Positions 1 to 11,367 of a stretch of DNA of 64,000 bases are shown here, piece after piece. The notes under the pieces are model-generated. The model was not told the DNA's origin. It saw only the letters and a program-made list of their open reading frames with translations, and made no database searches. The stretch is from Ailanthus altissimus (taxonomy: Eukaryota > Streptophyta > Magnoliopsida > Sapindales > Simaroubaceae): positions 26,324,001 through 26,388,000 of the forward strand of contig OX327700.1 in assembly GCA_946807835.1 (NCBI GenBank), written 5' to 3'. The stretch's first letter is position 1, and every line of letters starts with the position of its first letter. Both the position numbers and the translations under genes were made by a program.

Positions 1-375
1 TCATTACTGACAAAACCAGCCATATTATCCATGGAATTTGAACTTGGACTCTATTTTTCAATTCATTATTTCTATCTCATTGGCCGTATTTCTTATTTTA
101 GCCTATTACACCTAGCCTACTTTTTCTTATAAACTATGTGTATATATATACCCTTTCTTCCCTGGGTGAATTTTGCATATTTTCTTTTTACATATAGGAT
201 TTAATATACAACATTACTACTGTCAATAGTAACTTCATATAATTATATTGTGATTGAAAAGGATTATAGGGGGATTAGAAACTTGAAAATTGTGTTGCTT
301 CATATTTTGGACCAATGCTTCATGCGACCTTGTAAAGTTTATGCTGCACTATTTTATTTGGTTGCTTTGAAGCAG

Positions 376-631
376 GTATGAGTTTCAGAAAGATCAGTCA
401 CTACTTGGTGAAGAAGAATTTGCATATGATTCTGACTGGTTCAAGAGTCAAATTCAAGGTTGTCTTGAATTCTGGAAGGGTGAGCGAGAAGCCAGTTTCA
501 CTCCATTGGAAGACCGTTGGAAATGCCGCTTTTGTCAATTTGCATCTGTGTGCCCAGCAGATTTCAAGCCTGAAAAGACACATTCCCTCGGAAACGACTC
601 TAATAGTACTCCATCTAGAAAACCGACATGA
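376..631 (+). CDS. EXO5: Exonuclease V (EXO5/DEM1 family), last exon only
   Basis: This is the 3' terminal exon of a gene whose earlier exons lie outside the window or are not identifiable in 1-375. An acceptor AG at 374-375 opens a frame starting YEFQKDQSLLGEEEF and ending at TGA 629-631, about 84 codons. The segment WKCRFCQFASVCP gives Cys-x2-Cys-x5-Cys, the C-terminal part of the iron-sulfur cluster that closes the PD-(D/E)XK nuclease fold in EXO5 proteins. The family is a single-strand DNA exonuclease; plant members are predicted to act in organelles or nucleus. A longer ATG-initiated frame over the same bases (378-758) is an out-of-frame shadow. The family call is firm; subcellular location is unknown because the N-terminus is missing. 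Confidence 0.85.
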
Positions 632-1541
632 TTTTTTTTTTGTTGATATTGTACGAATTACTTTCCTCATTAAGGGGATTTTAATTTCTTGGACCATGCC
701 AACTTACTGCAAGGAGGCAACAATTTTTTTTTTACAAGCTTTGTTGTATGTTGGCTGATCGGAGCATAGGTTGAGTTATTCCAGGCCAAACCCATGTCTA
801 TTTATTGTTTATCTATATGTACATATCTTATAGGCTTTTGTTGTTCATTGTTGTAACATTCATCGTTGTTAATTAATTTAAATTCTTCAATTATCATATC
901 TTTTTTGTTTTCACTTGCTCTCCCTGTCTCTCGGCCTTTTTGGTTTTTTTGTAATAAATATTTTCTTCTATCATATAAAATATAAATCCAATCTTTCTTC
1001 AACCCCATGTGAGCTGGGTTTGAATTCCAATTCCAAATTTATTGTGCCATGGCAGGAAGTTTTATCCTATTTTTAGTAGTTGCCTCAGATAGGCGCAAGT
1101 GATAATCAACTGATCAGTTTTAAGTACTCTATACCTAGAAATTTATTTTTAGCTGTTCATTCAATCTGTATAACTATTGCAAAGTAAATTAGCTCGCAAT
1201 GTTGGTGTCTAATATCACCTTTGTATCGGTGCTTATTATATTTTCTTAATGCTAAAATATTATATTTAATATATTTATATATATTTTCATAATGCTAAAA
1301 TATTATATTTATATAAAATAGAACCGAAATCAGATTATGCAGGGATGGGATTGTAAGGAGGTTTTTTCATTGTCATCTTATTAATAATTTAAAAAATAAT
1401 TTTTTTATACCTTAATTTTTTTTATTTATAAAAATTACTTTATTTTAATCTAAAATCTTAGTATTACCCTATTCCTTAGGTATTTTTGTCATTTCTATCC
1501 TCCCTTTTATTTCTAAAAGAATTTTGGATCATTAATTTTAT
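632..1541. other. Intergenic, EXO5 3' flank
   Basis: AT-rich sequence after the EXO5 stop codon; it presumably holds the 3' UTR in its first few hundred bases. No coding region, RNA gene or clear repeat was seen. The last bases (1542-1546, TCTTT) are the left target duplication of the LTR that follows. Confidence 0.5.
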
Positions 1542-1546
1542 TCTTT

Positions 1547-3644
1547 TATTGGAGTTGATGTTTACGTGTCATTATAATACTATATAAATATTAATTATTT
1601 AATATTTATACAATAAATATTTTGAATAAAAATTATTAATTTTATAATTATATGATATCATGCTTATAACAATATAGACATTGTATGATTAAAAAAAATT
1701 CAGATCTAGTTTAAAGGGGTTTAGATCAGAACTAAAAATTAGCAATTTTGAGAGTTATAAATGCTAAAAGTTAGCACTGTTAAGAGTTAATAGGTTATAA
1801 GAGTCAACTAGATTTAAAGAGTTAGAATCTTATCTATAATGGAATAAAGATCTGAGAGTATACTTGTAATGACATAGTTGCAAAGAATTGTAATAGGTGC
1901 TAAGAAATACATTGTGTAAATATGTCTCAAACATTATGTTTATAATCTATGTTCACCAATGCGGGTCTATTGGTGAATCACTGTTATATAGATCAATGTA
2001 TGTCTATATCTGATTAGTTCAGATAATTGTTCTTAGTTGGCCATGAGCTTAGAGCTTGTATAAACATGCGGGAATCCAGTCAGGATTAGATACTGAACAG
2101 ACTCACGATGACCCTAATAGATATCATATGAAACCGTCAAAGAAATGTCCTCTTGAGTTTAGTAGTATTCCTAGTTCTTTGACCTGAGCGCCATAGTAGG
2201 CTTATGAGTAATCCATCATACTTTAGTTCTATATATGTCAGAGACCTTTTATGGTTTGACCGTTATGAGTCGCTGGATATGCTCTGATGCTCATGGAATC
2301 TAGCGTGTCTAGATACGGGATCCGTCAGCTTACATAGGTAAGTTGTATATCCGATGCTCCGAGATTGTATTTTATAAAGTCTTGTGGCCACAAGCATAAA
2401 CTTGATAAATGATTATTCCACAAGGTTAAACAATATCGTAAAAGTGTTTGTATATATTGTTTATCGAGATACAAATCTATAGATAAGTTCATGGATGAGC
2501 AAATGAGAATTTGACGGTGCTGATCTATATCCTCGTACATCTAGGATATAAATGATGGAATGATTATACGTATGCGTTGTGACCTCAACTTGTATGGTCT
2601 AACGCGTTAATTTATAATATTCGTGATGTGTACGTGGGGCATCCATCACGGATTTATAGAATTCCATTTGAAAAATCGAGTGTGAACTTAAGGAGTCCCG
2701 TGATAGAAAATGTACTCTTTATACACTTAGGCAACGTACCGTATTGAATGGTTCAATACAGTAACATCTAATAATTTATTATAGTTAAGTTAACTAAAGT
2801 ATATGGTTAAATGATGAGACCCATTTTAGATTAACTTGATAACCTAGTAAGGGCATAAAAATAATTTTATTTAATGATTATTTAATTATTAAATAATTAA
2901 AATAAATATGTATTTATTTAATAGTTAAATAAATAATTTAATTTAATTATAGTTAAAAGTTAATAGTTAAGTAAAGGTTAACTTAATCATGGTTAAGTTA
3001 ATTAACTAAGATTAGAATATTTAAATATTTATTTAACTTAAGGTTAAGTTAAACTAATCTAACTAGGGTTAAATGTTAACTATAGTTAAATTAAGTTAAA
3101 TGTAAATTCAAATTAAGTGAAATTAAATTTTTTTGTATATATAAATTTAAGGGTTAAGTTTTATTTTTGTTAAGTATTTTGGCTAGCCATCAAAGGAAAA
3201 GAAAAAAAAAAATTGTTTTCTTACTATTGAATTCAATTGTTGAATATAATTAAATTTTTTTTTTGTTAGGCTTAAAATTAATTAAGTTAAAATCAGAGTT
3301 TAATTTTATTGATTAAGTGTTAATAAAAAAAATTAAGTTTAATTTGTTAAACAATTACTAGATTAACATACTACTATTTTAGATAATCAATCCCATAATT
3401 GTTAATTATTAGAATAAATCAAAGTTTACATTTCAAATAGACTTCAAGCAATTTAATCAAAAGGCTTCAAGAGTTAATTCTCAATTTCAATGTTAATTTG
3501 ATTAATATGTATTTATTGTATTCATTGTAAATTTTTATAATTCTACTATACACATATATGTATGAGATATGTATATTTTTGTATATATTTTTGTATGATG
3601 AATACATCTCACATGCATGTGCTCTTAATAATTAACACCCAACA
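1547..3644 (+). mobile_element. Solo LTR (or LTR-like element), 2.1 kb, with 5-bp target duplication
   Basis: The block starts TATTGGAG and ends CACCCAACA, and is flanked by a perfect 5-bp direct repeat TCTTT at 1542-1546 and 3645-3649. It aligns along its whole length, in inverted orientation, with the element at 19631-21799, whose ends are TGTTAGGG and CCCAACA when read in this direction. The start here has TA in place of the expected TG, so the end has mutated. No internal coding region, PBS or second LTR is visible, so a solo LTR left by recombination is the simplest reading; a large non-autonomous element is an alternative. Its middle (about 2780-3130) is rich in GTTAA-type motifs, as in the other copy. 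Confidence 0.75.
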
Positions 3645-3852
3645 TCTTTAACATTAAATTGTGGTAGGGTCTAAATTCATACTCTCAAATAAATAAATTA
3701 AACTTTAACCTTAAAATATAAACAGCATATTTTAATTAATATAAAATTTGATGTATTATACTAAAATCTGTATTTCAACTAATATTTGTTGATTATATTA
3801 TATAATTATTATATATTTTTTTAGAATATATATTATACATGTATATATTATA

Positions 3853-5078
3853 GGGAAATGATCTTACATAGCCATTTATTTTTTTTAGGACTGAAAAATT
3901 TTTTAATCCCTCATTTTCAATTTAATCTTTTGTGGCCTAAAAAATGACAAATAAACAATTTTTTTTATTATTTCAACAATTTCCATTGCAACGTATAATT
4001 TATTTTGCAGTGTGCAGTATCTATTATTAAGAAATGCTACGACTATAATAACCAATTTTTTGTATTCTTTTATTTATAATTAAATAAAATAAATTTAAAT
4101 AATATATAATAAACAATCATAAAATAAATATAAATATAAGAGGGGGTAAGTTGCTACTTGCCCCTCTCCACCCCCATTAGGGGGGATAACTTATCACCCC
4201 ATAGTAGGGGTGATTAGTTTTATCGCCCGACAGTAATATTAGAAATTTTATCGCGCTTGTATAATAATAATAAAATTTTTATCTTATTATGTGATAATAA
4301 TTAAAATTTTACCTTGTTGTGCGATAAACTATATTGCTCTAATGCGATAAATTTAATTGTATCGAGGCGATAAAACTAATAACCCTAAATATATCGCATT
4401 GGTGCAATATTTTTGGATTATTTATCGCACGGCACGATATTTTTTATTATTTATTATATCGGTGCGATATATTTATTTCTTGTTATTTATCATACTAAGA
4501 CAATATTGTTTATGCGATATTTTTTATTAGAGTGATATTTTTTAGTTGCACCATGATGTTTTTTGTGCCAACAACTTGATCACTTAATTTTTTTTATCGC
4601 ATTGGTACTATATTTTTTTTTTGGCCAGTAATTTGGGCACGTAATTTTTTATTACCTCAATAATATGTGCACGATATTTTTTCAAGCCACACCAACATGA
4701 GTGCGATAGTATCATCACACAAAATAACTTAGTATTATAGTATTTTAATAATATCACGCATAATATTTTAATTTATTTCAATTATTTATAGTTTGATTAA
4801 TTTATATTATTTATTTAAATTTATTTTATTTAATTATAAATAAAATAAATATGTAAATTAAATAAAATAATACAAAAGCTGTTTACTATAACAGGTACTT
4901 ATTATTATAATAAATACTACACAATACATCGAGTACAATACACTATAACACTGTAAAAAGTAATATAATTATTCAATTATTATTTATTTGACTATAAAAA
5001 AATTATAAGTGAAATAAGGACTAAAAGAGTTTTCCACCTATAAAAAAAAAAAGAAAAGGCTATTGAGGTTCATTTTCC
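3853..5078. mobile_element. Foldback DNA transposon (Mutator-like/MITE, family B)
   Basis: The left end GGGAAATGATC reads inward to a segment that matches, with scattered mismatches, the reverse complement of the right end (which closes TTCATTTTCC). The similarity extends over more than 200 bp of each arm, including matching TTTATTTATAATTAAAT stretches. The outermost bases resemble those of the element at 45992-47367, so I place both in one family. No transposase frame is present. The flanks (TATAT on both sides) are only partly matched, so the target duplication is uncertain. The right end lies about 260 bp upstream of the AAK6 start codon, within its likely promoter region. Confidence 0.6.
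4205..4760. repeat. GCGATA/TATCGC motif-rich core of the foldback element
   Basis: In otherwise very AT-rich DNA the motif GCGAT or its complement ATCGC occurs about a dozen times, for example around 4222, 4250, 4322, 4343, 4373, 4394, 4425 and 4598. It is preceded at 4141-4205 by G-runs and C-runs that can pair in short hairpins. It has no coding potential. It is listed separately because the motif density is unusual and I know no function for it. Confidence 0.45.
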
Positions 5079-5340
5079 TATATCGATTTAATGAAGCGCA
5101 TTCACAACTATCTACGTACGGAGCACGGGGTCCTATTCATAATATTGATTTTTAACTTCAGTGTCCTATTGGCCGAAGAAATCCCGATTCCTATACCAAA
5201 CCGTAGACAACTTAAACACCATGCTCTCTTTTAATTCCCAAATCCCAAGTAGGGTTCAGACTTTAGCGGGACTGAGGTAAAAGAACTCAAAATCTTAAAA
5301 AAAAAAACAAAATAACAAAGAGGTGTGCGCAATATACACC

Positions 5341-6389
<1,049 letters not shown>

Positions 6390-7080
6390 ACAAGTTAACA
6401 TCAATACAAATACAATCCTTCTGGGTTACATTTGTGTTTATTTGCAATGGATTGATGTTTTAAGTTATTGGTCAAATATGATTTTGTGCCTTTTGTAGAT
6501 TTCTTGAAACTCTTCTTTTTCTTCCTTTTTAGTCATCTTTTATTTTTGATTTAGGCATCATCTAGAGAAACTTCTCAGTGTGATAAGGTGTTTATCTTTC
6601 CCTTGTAATGTTTTCAGTATTTGTACACTTTTCTAGCCAGACGAGTATCTTCATGACTTCATTAAGGGAATGATGAAATTATATTTGATCTGTTTCAGGA
6701 TAATTTATTGTATGATTTGGGATTGATATTGAGAAACAAACGTTAATGTATTATTGCTTCAGGATATCCTTGTTGCAAGGAATTGAGTCAATTACTCTGC
6801 TCTTTCTTGCTTAATCTCAATGTATGCTGGCTTGAGATCTTTATTTCTCTCAATAAATTGCGGCCAATTCAGAAAGCGTTGTGTTGTGTTACCTGTGTAC
6901 CATTTGTTTCATGATCTGAAATAATTTTTAAGAATTAAGAAGCAATTCAAAATTTTCCCTTGAGGTCCAATGCGGCCAAACGAAAACTTATTGTTTTACT
7001 ATTATGACAAACAAATAAAACAAACTCGAAACGAGCTGAGCTGAGCCTAAGAATCGGTGAAGAAAGGAAGTTAACACAAA
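6390..7080. other. AAK6 3' flank and HTD2 upstream region
   Basis: The first part should be the AAK6 3' UTR; an AATAAA at 6852-6857 could be a distant polyadenylation signal. The second part, rich in CT runs near 7080-7095, should hold the HTD2 promoter and transcription start. No other gene is seen. Confidence 0.4.
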
Positions 7081-7877
7081 GCTCTCTCTCTTTTTATTGT
7101 TTCAGTGAAACATATTCTGGCAAAATCGAAGAGGTTGAGGTAAGCAACTCTCTCTTTCACACACGGCAACACTACCGTTTTAATTCAGTATCACTCATAT
7201 TTTTATCTGTTCAATTCCCTATTAACCAAGCGGTGGCCGGAAATCGCGCAACTAGCCATATTTGCTCTTCACGTGTTCGATGAAATGACAGAGACGCACT
7301 CAATATTTAAAGCTGGATTATACATTTCAATATTATGTGATTTTTATATTTGGGGTGCTTGGGAAATAGATGTTACTTGAATATGAAACTGCATTTTAAC
7401 GAGGAAGTGGGTTCATTTTGTTAGATTCAAGAGGAGTGTATGATTGTTATTAAAGGATCATATATTTGCTTGTCTTTTTGTTAGCTTCATGTAGAGTCCC
7501 GGTGATGACTTTTGTTTTATTCTTCTTGTTCAACTAATATGTCTCCAATTGTGATGGGTAGTGAAACAATTTGAATTTGCATATTCGTTAGAGGCTAATT
7601 AGGATATATATATATATATTGAAAATGTATAATGCGAGTCTTGGAATTTTAGTATTTCTTGTTCGTTACATTTTATTAATTGATCTCTAAACTGTTGATA
7701 ATTTATTTTGCTAGTTGCAGTTGAAAAGAAAGGGATAAAGAAAACACCCATTACCGAGGTATTCAACATCTTCATTCTTTGTCCAGCCTTCTTACCTTCC
7801 AAAGGTAAGCTACTGAATTCACTCTTTCTGCTCCTATTTGGAGCCATCAAGATACGTTTCTCAACGACATTACAAGA

Positions 7878-8896
7878 ATGTTCATCAAGAGTTTGCTCAC
7901 TAGTAAACTCCCTATGTCGAGATGCTTTTCATCAGTAGAACCACATATACTGAAAACTGGAGATATCTTGAGACAAACTAGGATATACACTAGTGAAGAT
8001 GTTCTTGAATATTCTAAGGTCAGTCATGACTCCAATCCTCTGCATTTCGATCCTGAATCTGCTAAATATGCCGGGTTTGATGATCGACTTGTTCATGGGA
8101 TGCTTGTTGCTGCATTATTTCCTCAGATCATTTCCTCCCATTTTGTAAGTCATGAGTTTAGTTTCTCCTATCCCATTGAGTAGTTGCTGTTGATTTTATA
8201 GTACACAAAAGACAAAAAAAATGAAATCAACAGCACACATTTGATCTTACTTGTGCATGAAAAAGACATTCATCAAACAGAAAAAATAAATAAAAAGAGA
8301 GAGGTTCAATTGAATTCTGACTGCTATCCACATGCATATTTTCTTTATTAAACTTGCAGTTGACAAATCAGCATTGAATTAATGGTGAGTTCATCAATAC
8401 TTGATTTTCTTGAAAGGGTTTGTCTGAATGTGGGTTCTTTCCGTCAAACTATTGTGTTAGTCATTTTCTTTAAATACTATGTTTCAGTATATCTGACTTT
8501 CTTTTTCTTTTCAAATTCCTAGATGCAAAACCCCTGAAAGGATATCTGACTTTTTAATTTCTTGGTAATTTGTAGCCTGGAGCTGTATATGTTTCCCAAA
8601 GCCTGCATTTCAGGTTGCCAGTTTATATTGGAGATGAAGTTCTTGGTGAGGTACAAGCTCTTAAAGTGAGAGAGAAGAAGAAAGCCTGCCTGTAAGTTCA
8701 TAACACCTCGAGAAGTTTCTTATTTCATTGAACATTTCTACTGCAACTGAAGTGGTTTTTGGTTGTGTGCTTCAGAGTAAAATTCTCGACGAAGTGTATT
8801 AAAGCAGGCAACCTCCTTGCTCTTGATGGTGAGGCAATGACAGTCTTACCAACTCTTGCTTTGCAACATGTGCAGTCTATGGCTGAAAGAAAGTAG
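7878..8896 (+). CDS. HTD2: Mitochondrial 3-hydroxyacyl-[ACP] dehydratase, MaoC/hot-dog type, complete
   Basis: Three exons join in frame: 7878-8144, 8576-8691 and 8776-8896, giving 167 residues. The hydratase-2 motif is VSHDSNPLHFDPES at about residues 50-63, with the catalytic Asp and His, followed by AKYAGFDDRLVHGML. The short N-terminus MFIKSLLTSKLPMSRCFSS is basic and hydroxylated, consistent with a mitochondrial targeting peptide. The enzyme dehydrates 3-hydroxyacyl-ACP in mitochondrial fatty acid synthesis, which feeds lipoate production. Upstream, GTAAGC at 7141 and an acceptor near 7720, plus a donor-like GTAAGC at 7805, suggest introns in the 5' UTR; these are inferred. The neighbours AAK6 and EXO5 on the same strand match the arrangement I recall from Arabidopsis. 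Confidence 0.9.
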
Positions 8897-10147
8897 GCCA
8901 AAGGTACAAATGCTCATTTCACATAACATCTTGATGTTATGAATTATATTTGATTGATTGCTTACTTTTGAAGGAATTAACGGGCGGAGCTTTTCTACAA
9001 GACACAAATCAGACCAGGACCTTTGTTGAAGATAGTGAAAGAATTGTGCTACATGTGCTTATTGATCACACTTTATTTGCATTATTTCAATTTTAAGCAT
9101 CGTGACAATTTTAGATTATTATGTGTGATTAATTTATGGTTACAGCACCGATATTGGTCATCAATTCTACTTTTATGTTATTCCCTTGAAAGGATATATT
9201 AACCTCGCAATTCGGTCTAACAAACAAGCCACCGGAAACGGACTTTATGTGACTAACTAGCCTACTAAGTAAAACAGTTGAATATCCAACAGTGGATTCA
9301 AGTGTTTATAATTCTTGAATTATAAACAAACAACCTTGGCTCCCAACTTGGGGTTCGTGATTTGAGTCCCCTCCCATTTATCGGTAAGGTAAATTTTTTT
9401 AATTTTTAATAAAGTAGATTTAACTATTTTGATTTAAATTTGTTACCGATAAATTTTTTTAATTTTTAATAAAGTAGATTTAACTATTTTGATTTAAATT
9501 TGTAAATTGCTCTTTCAGGAATATTATTGTTGTATATTCTGATAAACTTTTGATCGTAAATATTAATAGATTGTTGTAATACTAAAAAAAAAAGTGTTTA
9601 TAATTCTTTTTAAATAAAATTAACAAAAATGAGAGCATGAATTGTTATTGTTTTAGGACAAAGAGAAGACTAGATGCAGCAGTTTGTGCACGAGGCAAGC
9701 CACAATGGAAGAGGTATTATCGCAAGCTAACGATACGCTTCTAGGTTCTAGCTTAGCTATTACGGTAGAACAGCCACAATTACTGTCAAATGGAATTCAA
9801 GCGAGAATCTGATCAAAGCCTCTTCCAACTGTAAACGACACTTTGAAAGGACAAATTTCTTTTGCTTATTACTCAGACCAACACACACAGATCTATCATT
9901 TATAAAAGAAAATCAACATAAAATGCTTTTTAATCAAGGGTATATCCATATATGTATTTTCTTGGAACGTCCTAGGAAAATTCCCACAGAACAATTGTAT
10001 CATACATTATTCCTGTCAGAATCACCTCTCTATACTCGGCTCCTAGAGCAAAAATCTCATTTCTGACCCTAATGTATCCTCGTCTTCTGCATTTCCTCTA
10101 CCATGTAGCCTCAAAATCTCATGACGTGGGACTCTAAACTATTTAAT
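8897..10147. other. Intergenic between HTD2 and the tRNA ligase remnant
   Basis: This holds the HTD2 3' flank and AT-rich DNA with a 60-bp tandem duplication (listed separately). Around 9340-9375 the text resembles the B box of a tRNA-derived SINE, but no A box at the right distance was found. No gene is supported. Confidence 0.4.
9391..9502. repeat. 60-bp tandem duplication
   Basis: The segments 9391-9442 and 9451-9502 are identical and offset by exactly 60 bases. Each begins with AAATTTTTTT and ends GATTTAAATTTGT. The identity suggests a recent event. Confidence 0.9.
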
Positions 10148-11321
10148 TTATATAATCAGCCAGATCATATAGGAAAGGAGGAAAGGAATAAAAGAAATTA
10201 ATAGATGTCTCAAGTCCAGTGTCCCCCATATTGTTACTGGAGGGTTGATTTCGACACGGGTTGCCTTCCCTGCTGAATGCAATTGCTGCAATGTGTTAGC
10301 CTCCTTAGCTGCAATTCCCTCTCCAGTCCAAATGGTAACATGGGGCCACTGGTTTCTGGAAACTATCTTTTCGTCATCAACAGAACCGGGTTTAGCCTCC
10401 AATGCAGCCATTTTATCAGTGAAAAGCAGAGCACTTATTTCCACAGGCACATTTCGATTGACGAAGGGTCCATAACTAGCTACAGCTGTAACACCGCGAC
10501 TTCTCTTGTGTGCCAGAGTAACGTGCGCCCTGTTCAGGTTGCGCGCAATGTCTTTTTCTCTGAAAAAGAGATCAACTTTGGGTTCCTTTCCAGCAAACTT
10601 CTTAGGAGACAGATGAAAGGAGAGACGGTCAACAAGTGGAGCAAAAGCAAATATTCAAAATGTGCTATAAATAACAAAGAAAATAAGTGCTAGTCAAAGA
10701 TTAGTTCCTCTAGGGAACTGCAGCACCTTTAGCTAAAAAAGTTATCCATAGTTATAATCACTTAAAAGAAGAGAAGAGAAGTAGATTAAATTCTTGATGT
10801 ATTTTTGTTACTTTTAAACACCCCAAACCATTGAGTATTTGCAACATACAATTGTTTTTACCGGCAGCTGACAATACCTGGGACATCAAATCTAAATCCT
10901 TTTTATGACAATCAAAAACTCAGCCAAGTTATATCAGCACAGCAGAATACTGACGGCAGACCTTAGCACTATAGATCATGTTATGGAAAATCTCATTGCC
11001 TAGCTTCATGTGCTAGATGTTTAGAAACCGAGAGACTCTCGGACAAGAGTCTAGATAATGAGAAGACCAAACTACTTTCCTGCTGGGCATTATCAATTCA
11101 CTTACATTATTGATAAGACTTTGAATCTCTGTAACAGGGAAACTAACAGCAGCAAACAATGGTTCCAAGCTTCCTCTTCTCAGTACTCGGGGCTTTATCA
11201 ACCTTTGCGATAAGCTTTAATTGTTCCAACACGTGCTTGACTGCAGACTCAATTGGAACCTGGAAATAGAAAATGTACAGAAAATCACTGAATAAAAAGG
11301 ATGGTTTCAGTTCCTTGAAAC

Positions 11322-11367
<46 letters not shown>

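Noticed and set aside
5323..5340. Upstream in-frame GTG start for AAK6
   Set aside because: Plant nuclear genes start at ATG with rare exceptions, and the ATG at 5341 gives the normal family N-terminus.
7708..7938. Open frame upstream of and overlapping HTD2, possible bicistronic partner
   Set aside because: In vertebrates HTD2 shares a transcript with RPP14, so I checked; the 76-residue translation does not resemble an RNase P protein and spans likely 5' UTR splice sites.
9340..9380. SINE or tRNA-like B box
   Set aside because: The GGGGTTCGTGATTTGAGTCCCC text fits a B box loosely, but no A box or cloverleaf could be found.
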